DNA of 54,075 bases from Clostridia bacterium (GTDB lineage: Bacteria > Bacillota_A > Clostridia > Oscillospirales > CAG-272). A program made the translations under genes and the position numbers. Each line of letters opens with the position of its first letter. The stretch's first letter is position 1. The notes under the pieces are model-generated. The model saw only the letters and a list, made by a program, of their open reading frames with translations. It was not told where the DNA came from and made no database searches. This document shows positions 20,707 through 30,049 of this stretch, piece by piece. The stretch is from positions 1 to 54,075 of the forward strand of contig JAFVXC010000034.1 in assembly GCA_017501345.1 (NCBI GenBank), in the 5' to 3' direction.

Positions 20707-21495
20707 ATGTCACAAAAAGCAAAAAGGATCGTGCATCTTTGCTACGGCACAGTGCTCACACTACTGATCCTTGCCTCTTGCGTTGCCTTCATCCTTTTAT
20801 GCATCGAGATCTACAAAAGCGGTAGCCGCCCCTTCTCACGCGAGTCGATTGCGGCGGCGTTTGACCGCATTGACATGCTTGTATATACGACGCTCGGCGC
20901 CGTCGGCGGCGGCATCCTGCTGTCGATCGCTCTTCCGCTTGAACGATCCCGTCCGAAGGCAATGCGCGACGAATACGAAACGCTGAAGCGGCTTCGGAAA
21001 AGGGTCGGCTCTGCCGTACCGAGCCGCGAGGTTCAGCTTCGGATGACACTCCGCATCGGAGCGGCGACGCTGGTGGCGCTCCTCGGTATATGGCCGTTTG
21101 TGAGGCTTTGCAGTGCTTCGCGCTACGGACTTGAGGATCTGAACGGCGACGTCATCGCAGGCGTGCTACCCGTGCTCCTGTGGGCTGCGATCACCTTGGT
21201 GCTCGCGATCCTTTGCTCCCTCCTTTGCACCGCAAGCGTGCGGCGCGAGATCGCCTTATGCAAGGCGGCGATCGCAGAGGGGCGCACCGCTCCCGATACG
21301 AGCTCCTGTGAGAACGCGCTCACCTCCGTACGCCGCTCTCTGAAGGAAAACGAGCGAACGAGCCTACTCGTGATCCGCGCAGTCATTCTCGTTGTCGCAG
21401 TCCTCTTTATCGTGCTCGGCGCATTGAACGGCGGCATCGACGACGTGCTCGGCAAGGCGATCCGCATCTGCACCGAGTGCATCGGGCTCGGTTAA
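20707..21495 (+). CDS. Polytopic membrane protein, partner of Fe-S/Trx fusion
   Basis: A 262-residue protein with about five hydrophobic segments (residues roughly 10-32, 52-76, 115-135, 150-175 and 228-250), separated by charged loops rich in Arg and Glu. The ATG at 20707 follows GAAAGGACGG; an upstream in-frame ATG at 20653 is within the promoter start region and is less likely. It lies 12 bp before the polyferredoxin-thioredoxin gene, so both are on one transcript. No family is recognised. It may help assemble or anchor the electron-transfer partner, which is inference. Confidence 0.7.
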   Translation: MSQKAKRIVHLCYGTVLTLLILASCVAFILLCIEIYKSGSRPFSRESIAAAFDRIDMLVYTTLGAVGGGILLSIALPLERSRPKAMRDEYETLKRLRKRVGSAVPSREVQLRMTLRIGAATLVALLGIWPFVRLCSASRYGLEDLNGDVIAGVLPVLLWAAITLVLAILCSLLCTASVRREIALCKAAIAEGRTAPDTSSCENALTSVRRSLKENERTSLLVIRAVILVVAVLFIVLGALNGGIDDVLGKAIRICTECIGLG

Positions 21496-21507
21496 GGAGG
21501 TGTCGGA

Positions 21508-23151
21508 ATGAATCTTCTCAAGAAAATCGGCGCGTGGTTTTCCGCACACCGACCAACCAAGCGGCGCATCATTCAGCTTTACGCCGCACTCCTCACAAAC
21601 GCAAACCTCAAGGGCTTTGGAAGCGGCAAGATCTATCAAGGGGATCTGAAAAAGATCTGTGCCCCAGGGCTGAACTGCTACTCCTGCCCGGGTGCCTCGG
21701 CGGCGTGTCCGCTCGGAGCGCTTCAGAACGCACTTGCGTCGAGCGGCAAAACCGTTCCCTATTACATATTCGGCATCATTCTTCTCTTCGGCTTCCTCTT
21801 TGGTCGTTGGATCTGCGGATTACTCTGTCCCTTCGGACTCATTCAGGATCTGCTCCACAAGATCAAAACGCCGAAGATCCCGAAAAACCGCTTCACGCGG
21901 ATCTTGTCCTACCTCAAATACGTCATCCTCGTGGTGTTCGTTGTCATCCTGCCGTTGATCTACGCGGCGGATGCGCTCGATTTCCCCCTGCCCGCGTTCT
22001 GCAAATACATTTGTCCGTCGGGAACCCTGCTCGGTGCAGGCGGTCTGCTCGCGAACGAGTCGAACAACACGATGATGAAAATGCTCGGCCCGCTTTTCAC
22101 CTGGAAATTCTGTCTGCTCGTCTTTTTCATCGCGGGATCGATCTTCCTCTATCGCTTCTTCTGCCGTTTCTTCTGCCCGCTCGGGGCACTGTACGGGCTC
22201 TTTAACAAGATCTCCCTTCTCGGGATGAAGGTCGACGAAAAGAGCTGTACGAATTGCGGCCTTTGCACTCAAAAATGCGGAATGGATATCCGCAAGGTCG
22301 GCGACCACGAATGCATCAGCTGCGGCGACTGCGTAGACGTTTGCCCGACGAATGCGATCACGCGAAAGGGTCCGAAGATCCTGCTCCCACCGAACGAGAT
22401 CGGCGGACGAACCAAAGGCGCACAGATCTCGACCGTCGAAAGCGACGAGCTTTTCCCCGGCACGAAGCCTCTTCCGAAAAAGACGAAGATTGCCCGCGCG
22501 GTGGTCGCGGTGCTCCTCCTTGCACTCCTCGGCGGTGCGCTCTATTACTACAATTTCGTAGACGGACGGCCATCCGAAAATAACAAGCCACCAAGTGATG
22601 AAACGACGGTCGGCGCTACACCCTCGGACACGACGGCAGGTGATCCCGACGTCACGGACGAATCGGGAGAAGTGACCGCTCCCCTGCCTGAGCTCGGAAA
22701 CGAGGAAGGCGATCTTTGTTACAGCGTACCGCTCGCATTGTGCGACGGAAGCGGAAGCATCAGTATTGACGATTTCCGCGGCAAAATCACGGTCGTGAAC
22801 TTTTGGGGCACCTGGTGCGGTCCTTGTAAGCACGAGCTGATCTATGAATTCCCCGCTATTACAGAAGCCTACGGCGACAAGGTTGAAATCCTCGCCATCC
22901 ACACCTCATTTGGAGATTCGAACGACGACGTGATCGCGTGGGTAGACGAGAATCTGCCCGATGACCTGAATATCACGCTCTGCCGTGACAACGGTGAGTC
23001 CTACTACTACCAACTTGTGGGCGAGGGCGCATCCGCTTGGCCTGCGACCTTTGTGCTCGACGAAAACGGCGTGATCCTCGCCGCGCTCCCATATGCGGTG
23101 ACCTTTGAGGGAGACCTCAAGCCAATCATCGATGTGGCACTTGCGGATTAA
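21508..23151 (+). CDS. Polyferredoxin-thioredoxin fusion membrane protein
   Basis: A 547-residue, two-part protein. Residues 1-300 are a NapH/YccM-type integral membrane domain with paired cysteines near membrane helices (CYSCPG..CPLGA, CGLLCPFG, CRFFCPLG) and two 4Fe-4S motifs around residues 250-290 (CTNCGLCTQKC and CISCGDCVDVCP). Another membrane helix (about 328-350) and an acidic Thr/Asp-rich linker follow. The C-terminal 150 residues form an extracytoplasmic TlpA/ResA-type thioredoxin with WCGPC (C437, C440). This suggests transfer of electrons across the membrane to reduce extracellular disulfides. A GGAGGTG site precedes the ATG. Confidence 0.88.
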   Translation: MNLLKKIGAWFSAHRPTKRRIIQLYAALLTNANLKGFGSGKIYQGDLKKICAPGLNCYSCPGASAACPLGALQNALASSGKTVPYYIFGIILLFGFLFGRWICGLLCPFGLIQDLLHKIKTPKIPKNRFTRILSYLKYVILVVFVVILPLIYAADALDFPLPAFCKYICPSGTLLGAGGLLANESNNTMMKMLGPLFTWKFCLLVFFIAGSIFLYRFFCRFFCPLGALYGLFNKISLLGMKVDEKSCTNCGLCTQKCGMDIRKVGDHECISCGDCVDVCPTNAITRKGPKILLPPNEIGGRTKGAQISTVESDELFPGTKPLPKKTKIARAVVAVLLLALLGGALYYYNFVDGRPSENNKPPSDETTVGATPSDTTAGDPDVTDESGEVTAPLPELGNEEGDLCYSVPLALCDGSGSISIDDFRGKITVVNFWGTWCGPCKHELIYEFPAITEAYGDKVEILAIHTSFGDSNDDVIAWVDENLPDDLNITLCRDNGESYYYQLVGEGASAWPATFVLDENGVILAALPYAVTFEGDLKPIIDVALAD

Positions 23152-23174
23152 GCCGCAGATGCCTTATACATGAG

Positions 23175-23208
23175 AACAACGGCTCCCCTTTCGTGGGGAG
23201 CCGTTGTT
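23175..23208 (+). terminator. Perfect 14-bp terminator hairpin
   Basis: AACAACGGCTCCCC pairs perfectly with GGGGAGCCGTTGTT across a 6-nt loop, followed by CGTTTCTTT. It ends the polyferredoxin-thioredoxin transcript. Confidence 0.85.
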
Positions 23209-23241
23209 CGTTTCTTTAAGAACACGTAGACAAGCAATGAA

Positions 23242-23274
23242 AATCCCCCGGCGCCAGAACGGCGCCGGGGGATT
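23242..23274 (-). terminator. Terminator of the leftward lipoprotein gene
   Basis: AATCCCCCGGCGCC pairs perfectly with GGCGCCGGGGGATT around AGAAC. On the minus strand it is followed by TTTC. It lies 30 bp after the stop of the lipoprotein gene at 23305, back to back with the terminator at 23175. Confidence 0.75.
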
Positions 23275-23304
23275 GACTTTATATCAAGCTTTGTTAACTT
23301 CGAA

Positions 23305-25134
23305 TTACGCGAGGGTAACAGTTACAACGAGGTCAGTGCCTGCCTCATACTGTGCGCTACCGAAGATAACTGCAATACGAACCGAATCGCCCTCGACGAG
23401 GTCGATCACCATGCCGGTCTCGGTCGGGTAGTAGTCGGAGAGTTCGCTTTCGGTTTCGATGCCGTAGGGGCAATCTACGGCGTTCAAATCCCACATACCT
23501 GCGCCCTCGATCTGAGGAACGGTGAGAGTAATGGAGCAATCAGCCGTAGCGGTGTAGGTGTACCATACTGCATAGCCCATAAAGCCCTGGGGACCAATTT
23601 CATCAACCATCTCCTTGGTAATGGTCAGGGTTGCAGCACCTTCGGTGAAGGTGAGCTCAAAAGGATCTCTCTCCGAGCCGGGAACAGAGGGAACCTCAAC
23701 GGTTGCGTATGCGCCGGTTGCACCCTCGATTACAACGTAGAGAACATTGTAGCCTGCTGCATCAACGGTAAGGATGTTTTCAGCTTCGTTGGTGTCAACT
23801 GCTTCTGCAGAACCGTTTCTACCAGCGAGACCGAGTGCTTCAACCTTGCCGCCGTTAGTGGTAATGGTGAAGATGTCTTTGCCGGACTCGTTGATGAACT
23901 GGCAGTAAACAGTCTTGCCTGCGATGTCCAGATCAGCGAGATCCTCGGGGTAGTAGATCGTGAGAGGAGCGTCCTCGCACGAGCCGCTCAGCTTGATCTC
24001 AACCTTTGCGTCAGCAATGGAAGAGGAGATGCCGATGAGACCGTAGGGGTAGTCGAGCACGGACATATCGATGATACCGTCTGCGTTAGGAGAATAGAGG
24101 ATGCCGTTTACGTTGACCTTAACGGAGGGGTTCTCGATGAGGAAGTAGTAGTCCTCGAGGTAGAACCAAACGGTCTCACCCTCGGGAATCACAACGTCCG
24201 TTGCAACAGTTCCTTCGCCGAGGTAGTAAGGAGCGTCCTTAGAACCGTCGGGATATGCACCGGCTGCAACCACATAGAGAACCTTCTCGGTCAGCGTGTA
24301 GTTAACGGTGATCTCATAAGTATTGCCTGCAGTAATGGGAAGCTGCATCAGGCCAATGCCGCTGAGGGGCTCATAGGTTACACCGGTGGTAATGTTCTTA
24401 ACGCTTACCTTGGTACCGAGCGCCTGGATAACTTGCAATGCAATTTCACCGTCTGCAGTTGCCTCGTAGGTGTAAACAACGGAATCACCCGCCTGAACAT
24501 CTACCAAAGCATCCTCAACCTCTTCTGCTTCGAGGTTGCCCACAATATAGCCGTGGAGGTAGACCATTTCGCCAAGAACGGGATAGTTGTCGGTAATGAC
24601 ATTCTCGTCGTTCTTCAGGTCGATAGCACCTTCGGTGGGAGCGGGAGCAGCAGCCTTGAGAACGATCTCAAGGGAGGTAGCGCCTACAGCAAAGTCGTAC
24701 TTTGCAGAGGTGTCAACAACATAACCGGAAACAGCGCCGGTGATGCCTGCCTGGTAAACTGCCTCGGGAAGCGTAAAGGTAGCTACGCCGGAAGCATTGG
24801 TAACAGCGGGATGGCACTGCTCAGCGCAGAGCTGAACGCCAACGCCTGCGATTCCAACACCTGCTTCGTTCTTAACGGTTACGGTGTAGGTAACAGTCTC
24901 AACGTCGGGGGTAGGAGCGGTCGTAGCGTCATCGTCGGGATCAGCGGTCGTAACATCGTCGCCGGGATCAGCGGTTGTAACGTCGCCGGGATCAGCGGTC
25001 GTAACGTTGTCGTTTCCTGCAGGAGTGGTCTCATCATCGCCACCCTTATTGCCGCAGGAGCAGACCAGGAGGCACAGGCAAAGCAGCATGCAAAGCACTG
25101 CGATGATTCCTGAGCGTCTCATCAGATTGTTCAT
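23305..25134 (-). CDS. Large surface lipoprotein, Ig-like N-terminal domain
   Basis: A 609-residue lipoprotein. The signal peptide after MNNLMRRSGIIAV ends in the lipobox VCSC. A linker of repeated TTADPGDD-like units (residues about 35-75) leads to an Ig-like, carboxypeptidase-regulatory-type domain (TVTVKNEAGVGIAGVGVQLC..NASGVATFTLP). Several beta-sandwich-looking domains with alternating short strands follow to the end; none is recognised. An ATG at 25134 follows GGAGGTTCTT. It has its own promoter at 25219-25247 and shares its linker style and first domain with the next two leftward lipoproteins. It is likely a cell-surface binding protein. Confidence 0.75.
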   Translation of the reverse strand: MNNLMRRSGIIAVLCMLLCLCLLVCSCGNKGGDDETTPAGNDNVTTADPGDVTTADPGDDVTTADPDDDATTAPTPDVETVTYTVTVKNEAGVGIAGVGVQLCAEQCHPAVTNASGVATFTLPEAVYQAGITGAVSGYVVDTSAKYDFAVGATSLEIVLKAAAPAPTEGAIDLKNDENVITDNYPVLGEMVYLHGYIVGNLEAEEVEDALVDVQAGDSVVYTYEATADGEIALQVIQALGTKVSVKNITTGVTYEPLSGIGLMQLPITAGNTYEITVNYTLTEKVLYVVAAGAYPDGSKDAPYYLGEGTVATDVVIPEGETVWFYLEDYYFLIENPSVKVNVNGILYSPNADGIIDMSVLDYPYGLIGISSSIADAKVEIKLSGSCEDAPLTIYYPEDLADLDIAGKTVYCQFINESGKDIFTITTNGGKVEALGLAGRNGSAEAVDTNEAENILTVDAAGYNVLYVVIEGATGAYATVEVPSVPGSERDPFELTFTEGAATLTITKEMVDEIGPQGFMGYAVWYTYTATADCSITLTVPQIEGAGMWDLNAVDCPYGIETESELSDYYPTETGMVIDLVEGDSVRIAVIFGSAQYEAGTDLVVTVTLA

Positions 25135-25218
25135 AAGAACCTCCATAATCTAAAATATTTTTTGATTATTTATAACCATTTCCGTTTCACAAAAGCGCAA
25201 ACGGCTATCATACTTCGT

Positions 25219-25247
25219 ATTATATCACAACTTTTTCGAAAATGCAA
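25219..25247 (-). promoter_or_regulatory. Promoter of the lipoprotein gene at 23305
   Basis: On the minus strand TTGCAT (25247-25242), 17 bp, TATAAT (25224-25219) with a TGA extension. It lies in an AT-rich gap between the two lipoprotein genes. Confidence 0.75.
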
Positions 25248-25310
25248 TCGTTTTTTCAAAAAAAGTTAGAAAAATTTTGCATATTTTTCTCGAAAAGGGG
25301 AAAATCGGCT

Positions 25311-26879
25311 TTATGCATAATAGCAGCAAGCGAACAGGTAGGCGTTTTTGGTAACTTCGCCGACTTCTTCGAAGAGGTATTGCGGATGATCCGGATCCCA
25401 CCAGCCCATATGCGTGCCAACATCCTGCAGCATCGTGATCAGCTGATCATTCAGCGGCACAACACCGTCGCCGTTTGCATACGCCGCATATGCCGTAACA
25501 ACGGCATTCCAGCGTTCCTTCTTCAAAAGATTGCCGCTCGCATCATATGTATAGCAAGCAATCGACTGACAATCTCCAATCTTGACAAAGGAATCGATGT
25601 ACGGCGATGCAGTCGAGAGGCGAAGCATTACGATCGGTCCGCTTTCGTTTCCGTAGTGATAGTAGCCGTCAGCCCCCTTCACGATCACGATATCCTCCTT
25701 CGTGATGTCGATATCGGTCAGAGCGCCGCTGACTGCCGGCGTTTCCTTCAGGTATTCGCTTTCGGGCTGGATCTCCTTGAACGGAACGTCCGAGATATCG
25801 GTGAGCGGATCGGCAAAGCGATCGATCGTCAGGATCGCATCACCCGCGCTTCCGTTCGTGGTTTTAAGCCCGACCACAATAATCAGCGTTCCCGTTTCAA
25901 GCGTGCGGATGCTTCCTGCGCGAACGTTTATCTCAAAGAAAGAGACACCTGCCGTTTCGGCGATGTTATTCGTCTGCACGAAGGACGGAACACCGTAATT
26001 GCCGACGCTGACCGTCGCCGTCGCACAGGTCGCGCTGATGCGGTACTGCCCCGCTACCTGCGGATAGAAGAGAACGTAGGTCATATCGTTTGCAACAAGC
26101 TCGACCGCAACGCTTCCCGACGAAACATAAGGAGCGTAGTATTCGGTTCGCGTGCCGTCTCCATCGGGGTCTGCCCAGATAATATCGCCCTTCGTCTTAT
26201 CGATCGTCGGCTCGTCGCTACCCGCGCCGCTTCCGCCCGACTCAGTCTCGGTCGACACCTTCTCAACAAAGGAGATTGTCACAGAGGGAGCATCCGGTGT
26301 AAGCACGCAAGCCGCAGTGTCGTAGAGGTATTCCCCGCTCCCACCGATCTTTTCAAGCGTGAAGGTGTAGCTTCCGCGCGCTACGCTCAGCGTCGCAACG
26401 CCCGAGGAATTGGTTACGGATTGCTTGCCGCTCGAAAGCTTGACGACGACGTTTTTCAGCGGATCACCCGCGCCGTCCACGACGGTCACGGTATACGTGA
26501 CAGCCTCTATTCCGCCCACGGGAGGCTCGATCTGCGATCCGCCCGCGCTCCCGCTCGTTTCGCTTCCGCCAGAGGACGAGCCTCCGGTTTCAGCACCGCT
26601 CGCGTTTCCGCTCGTTTCGCTTCCGCCAGAGGACGAGCCTCCGGTTTCAGCACCGCCAGCGTTTCCGCTCGTTTCGTCTCCGCCCGCAGAGCCCGAATCA
26701 GCTCCGCCTACCCCCGAAGAGGTATCCGAAGGATCGGCGCTTCCGGTCGTTTCATCGGACGATCCCCCGGTGGGATCATCCCGGCCCGTACCACTGTCAC
26801 AAGCAACAAAAGTCACGAGCAACGCAAGCATCAGGAGAATTGCCAAAGCGAGTCTCTTATAATAATTGGAAGATTTCAT
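25311..26879 (-). CDS. Surface lipoprotein with Ser/Gly/Thr repeat linker
   Basis: A 522-residue lipoprotein. The signal peptide ends in FVAC. A long low-complexity linker (residues about 28-115) contains tandem GGSSSGGSETSG units encoded by 57-bp repeats. It leads to an Ig-like domain of the same type as in the two neighbours (TVTVVDGAGDPLKNVVVKLS..NSSGVATLSVA). The remainder is beta-rich, and the last 100 residues contain a DAYAAYANGDGVVPL-like helical stretch and end near a double cysteine (LFACCYYA). It starts 34 bp after the large lipoprotein gene upstream, so both share a transcript. Ligand unknown. Confidence 0.75.
   Translation of the reverse strand: MKSSNYYKRLALAILLMLALLVTFVACDSGTGRDDPTGGSSDETTGSADPSDTSSGVGGADSGSAGGDETSGNAGGAETGGSSSGGSETSGNASGAETGGSSSGGSETSGSAGGSQIEPPVGGIEAVTYTVTVVDGAGDPLKNVVVKLSSGKQSVTNSSGVATLSVARGSYTFTLEKIGGSGEYLYDTAACVLTPDAPSVTISFVEKVSTETESGGSGAGSDEPTIDKTKGDIIWADPDGDGTRTEYYAPYVSSGSVAVELVANDMTYVLFYPQVAGQYRISATCATATVSVGNYGVPSFVQTNNIAETAGVSFFEINVRAGSIRTLETGTLIIVVGLKTTNGSAGDAILTIDRFADPLTDISDVPFKEIQPESEYLKETPAVSGALTDIDITKEDIVIVKGADGYYHYGNESGPIVMLRLSTASPYIDSFVKIGDCQSIACYTYDASGNLLKKERWNAVVTAYAAYANGDGVVPLNDQLITMLQDVGTHMGWWDPDHPQYLFEEVGEVTKNAYLFACCYYA
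26553..26679. repeat. 57-bp tandem repeat in a lipoprotein linker
   Basis: GCTCGTTTCG recurs at 26553, 26610 and 26667, a period of exactly 57 bp (19 codons). The two complete units are nearly identical at DNA level and encode the GSSSGGSETSG-rich linker. The third unit is partial and diverged. Copy-number variation by slippage is likely. Confidence 0.75.
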
Positions 26880-26913
26880 TCAGTTTTCCTCGCACAAAAC
26901 AGATTTATCAGCC

Positions 26914-29742
26914 TTAAGCGCCGACAGTCTCGTAGTAATAGCAAAGCTTGGTCCAGGAATGCTCAACACCCGCAAAGGTGAATTTATCCATCAGCTGCTG
27001 CAGGATCTCTGCAAGCTCCTCGGTCACAGCAACGCATCCCTCAAGCTCGGGGGCTGAAGAGCTTGCTGCGATCATCTTCTTAACGTAACCCTTTATCACA
27101 TCCGAGTAATCCTCGCCACCACCGTGGTATCTGCCCGCAACGACGTCCTCGACCTGATAAAGATCCATATAGTAGTCGTACTCATCGCCCCACTCGATCT
27201 TGAAGCCGTCCCGGTAGTTTACGCCGTCCTTCTCGAAGATCTCGAGGAAGTCGAGCACCCACTGGTCATCATCGCTGATCGCAAAGTTGAAGGACTCGGT
27301 CTTTTCAGCCATTTCCTTCAGAGATGCCCTTTCAAAGATGCTCGTGGTATTCAGGAAATCAACATAAATGATCGAACCGAGCGTTCCGTCTGCACGGAGC
27401 TCGTGATAGTAGCCGTCATCGCCGAGTGCGACGTCGATGCCGCCCGCAACGATCTCGTTCTGGTCGGTCGCGCCGTCCTCCGTCTCATAAAAGGTAAAGG
27501 GTCCGGGGGAAGCAAGTGTAAAGACCTCGAGCTTTTCAGCCGCGTACGCGATCTCGAAGTTGAAGGTTCCGTTCTTATACATATCCCAGAACGCAATATC
27601 AATATAGTAAGGAGTTCCCGCCTCCATATATACGACCATCGAGCAGTTGACGACGTCGTTATGGAGACGCTCAGCATTCTCATACTGATAATAGATGGTA
27701 CCGTCCTGCAGGAACACCCACGCCTCGACTGCATCAAAGGGATCGTCCGAGTCGATGAGGGAGTTGATACGGTAAACGCCCGACTTCTGAGGGATGAATT
27801 CATACCAGAGGCCTCGCGGCATAAGCACGCGGTTATAGGTCACGGTGTTATTCTTTCCGAGCTGCGCGTCGTATGCGGAATGCCACCAGAGACCCTTCGT
27901 CGGATCGCTGAGCTCTACGCCGTTCGTACCATATGCATCATAGTAGGAGCACATCTGCAGCCACTCGTTTTCGCTTTGCTCAATACCGACAGCCGCCGCA
28001 ACCATTTCGAGATATTCTCTCAGTTCAGTTGTAACGGGGACGAAGGAGTAGATCTCCGAGTTCGACGCGTACGAGCAGTAATCCACGATCTTATCGTAGA
28101 AGTCGGCAGACACCTGGCCGTTGTACGCGATCGTCCAGACCGAGTCGGCGCTAAACTGCGTAGCGGTCATCAGCTCCGCGAGAAGAAGAGGACCGTTCGC
28201 GGTGCCGACGTGGTAATATCCGTCCTCTTCGTTATAAACGACCTCGACGTAATTTTCGTAGCCAAAGCCGTCAGCCTTCAGATTTGTCGCCGCATTGCGC
28301 GGAATATAGGTGGGGACGTCGATATCCTTGATCGTCTCAACGCGGAGATCCTTGACGTAAACGGTATCCTCGCCCGCATTGGTGGAGCCGTCCTTGAAAT
28401 AGCAAAATGCCAGCTCATATTCGCCGTCCTGCGGCGCAACATATGCGTAACAGGTAGCCCAGTCCTCGCTGATACCCGAGATCTGATAGATATCATCACG
28501 GTTTACGAGAAGATAAAGGATATCCGCCCCTTGCTCGCTCGAAGCGAAGTAATCAAGCGCCACGACGTCACCCTTCTTCAGGTTCATCGTTGCATACATA
28601 ATCGAGTAGGAGCCCGCCTGATTTTTATTGGTCGGATAAACGCAGGTCTCGCCGTTCTTTTCGCCGATCTTGAAGGGCCAGGAGTATTCGTCGTCCTGTT
28701 CTCCCGAATAAGTAAAGCCGAGAGAGGTCGTTCCGAGCGCCGTCGCGATCTCATCCGAGGAAGGCATCGGCTCCTCGGGCTTCTCCGCAGGGGTCAATTC
28801 CTCAATGCTCTTAAAAAGCTTCTGCACGTAATTGTCCGCAGTGAAATATTCAAACGATTTTTCAAAGGGCTCAAGTGCGGGAAGCGCGCCCGTCTCGATG
28901 AGGCAGACCACACCGTAGCGGTCGACAATCATCGTCGTGGGATAGCCGCCAAAGGAGGGCAGTGCGTTCTTTACGCCCGCCGTATCCTTGCCAAAGATGA
29001 AGGAAAGCCCATAGGTCTCCTTGAAATTCTTTACTGCAGCCTGGTCATCGTATTCGTAGGGATTCAGCGCAAGGATCTCAACGTCGTCCTTGTACATCTG
29101 ATACGCCTCCTCCATATACGGGACCTCGCTCACGCAGGGGCTGCAGGTCGTGTAGAAGAAGTTGATCAGAACCGCCTTCTTGGTCTTCAGGATCTCGGAA
29201 AGCTTTACCGTCTTTCCCTCGGTATCGGTGAAGGAAAAGTCGCGCATAACCGAGCCAAGCTCGTACTTCACGCCACTGAGGCTTGTGTTATCCGTGATGA
29301 CCGAGGAGGTCAGGGTGAGCGTGGTATTACGCTCGATCATCGGATAGCTGTCCGCGAGCACATAGCCCTCGGGTGCGTCGGTAACGGCGATATGATACGA
29401 TCCACCCGCATCAAGTGAAACGGTCGCCACACCCGACTCGTTGGTAACGGCGTAGCCCGCAAGATCCTCCATAGCCGAATCGGAATAAACGAGGAGGGTT
29501 ACGTCATCAAGGAGCAGACCTCCCGCAGATTTCACCGTGATCGTATAGTCGACCTTGCCGCTTTCGGGGTCTCCCCCCGAGGAACCGCCGGTGGTTTCGC
29601 CGGAGCCCGTGGTCTCACCCGCTCCTCCTGTCGTTTCATCACCCGCGCTGCTTGAATCGCATCCGGTCAGCGCAGAAAGACTCATAGTGAAAAGCATCGA
29701 AATGACAAGCAAGAACGCCAGGGTTCTTTTGAATCTCTTCAT
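26914..29742 (-). CDS. Thioredoxin-domain surface lipoprotein, 942 residues
   Basis: The signal peptide ends in LTGC (C28), followed by a GETTGGSSGG linker. An Ig-like domain (TITVKSAGGLLLDDVTLLV..NESGVATVSLD) occupies about residues 64-125. A TlpA/AhpC-type thioredoxin domain then spans about 160-320, with active site TTCSPC (C200, C203) and a downstream GGYPTTMIVD cis-Pro motif. The remaining 600 residues are several beta-sandwich-like domains. The ATG at 29742 is chosen because GGGAGA lies 6 bp before it; the ATG at 29748 is too close. It may receive electrons from the polyferredoxin-thioredoxin fusion encoded 4 kb away, which is inference. Confidence 0.8.
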   Translation of the reverse strand: MKRFKRTLAFLLVISMLFTMSLSALTGCDSSSAGDETTGGAGETTGSGETTGGSSGGDPESGKVDYTITVKSAGGLLLDDVTLLVYSDSAMEDLAGYAVTNESGVATVSLDAGGSYHIAVTDAPEGYVLADSYPMIERNTTLTLTSSVITDNTSLSGVKYELGSVMRDFSFTDTEGKTVKLSEILKTKKAVLINFFYTTCSPCVSEVPYMEEAYQMYKDDVEILALNPYEYDDQAAVKNFKETYGLSFIFGKDTAGVKNALPSFGGYPTTMIVDRYGVVCLIETGALPALEPFEKSFEYFTADNYVQKLFKSIEELTPAEKPEEPMPSSDEIATALGTTSLGFTYSGEQDDEYSWPFKIGEKNGETCVYPTNKNQAGSYSIMYATMNLKKGDVVALDYFASSEQGADILYLLVNRDDIYQISGISEDWATCYAYVAPQDGEYELAFCYFKDGSTNAGEDTVYVKDLRVETIKDIDVPTYIPRNAATNLKADGFGYENYVEVVYNEEDGYYHVGTANGPLLLAELMTATQFSADSVWTIAYNGQVSADFYDKIVDYCSYASNSEIYSFVPVTTELREYLEMVAAAVGIEQSENEWLQMCSYYDAYGTNGVELSDPTKGLWWHSAYDAQLGKNNTVTYNRVLMPRGLWYEFIPQKSGVYRINSLIDSDDPFDAVEAWVFLQDGTIYYQYENAERLHNDVVNCSMVVYMEAGTPYYIDIAFWDMYKNGTFNFEIAYAAEKLEVFTLASPGPFTFYETEDGATDQNEIVAGGIDVALGDDGYYHELRADGTLGSIIYVDFLNTTSIFERASLKEMAEKTESFNFAISDDDQWVLDFLEIFEKDGVNYRDGFKIEWGDEYDYYMDLYQVEDVVAGRYHGGGEDYSDVIKGYVKKMIAASSSAPELEGCVAVTEELAEILQQLMDKFTFAGVEHSWTKLCYYYETVGA

Positions 29743-29848
29743 ATACATTCTCCCGCAAAAATATTTGCGCATTTTTATACGCCTTGCATTTTGAACACAC
29801 AAATCCTGCAAGGCGAGGTCCTCGACCTTCGACAAAAAAGCGCTATGC

Positions 29849-29854
29849 ATTATA
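29849..29854 (-). promoter_or_regulatory. Probable -10 box of the leftward lipoprotein operon
   Basis: TATAAT on the minus strand lies about 105 bp before the start at 29742. The -35 at 17 bp (TTTCGG) is poor, so only the -10 is convincing. The element is divergent from the promoter at 29947. Confidence 0.45.
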
Positions 29855-29946
29855 TAGGGTAACACAAATTTCCGAAAAAATCAATAGTCTTTAGAAATAT
29901 TTTTCGCGATTATTCATTTAATTTCAAAAAAAGGGGTGAAAAAGAC

Positions 29947-29975
29947 TTGAAATCTTTTATTATTTATGGTAGAAT
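29947..29975 (+). promoter_or_regulatory. Promoter of the subtilase/Opp gene string
   Basis: TTGAAA (29947-29952), 17 bp, TAGAAT (29970-29975). It is the only good promoter I see before the nine closely spaced rightward genes that extend to 46513. Confidence 0.7.
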
Positions 29976-30049
29976 ATTATTTGTGTGACTTGGCGGCAAG
30001 CAGTTTTTTGCCGTTATGCAAAAATTCAGAAAGGCAATTGCAATCACAG

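Noticed and set aside
27124..29418. A 764-codon rightward open frame opposite the thioredoxin lipoprotein
   Set aside because: The leftward frame has signal peptide, lipobox and CSPC motif. The antisense frame is featureless. The same applies to the antisense frames at 25242-26981, 31445-32995 and 34940-35692.
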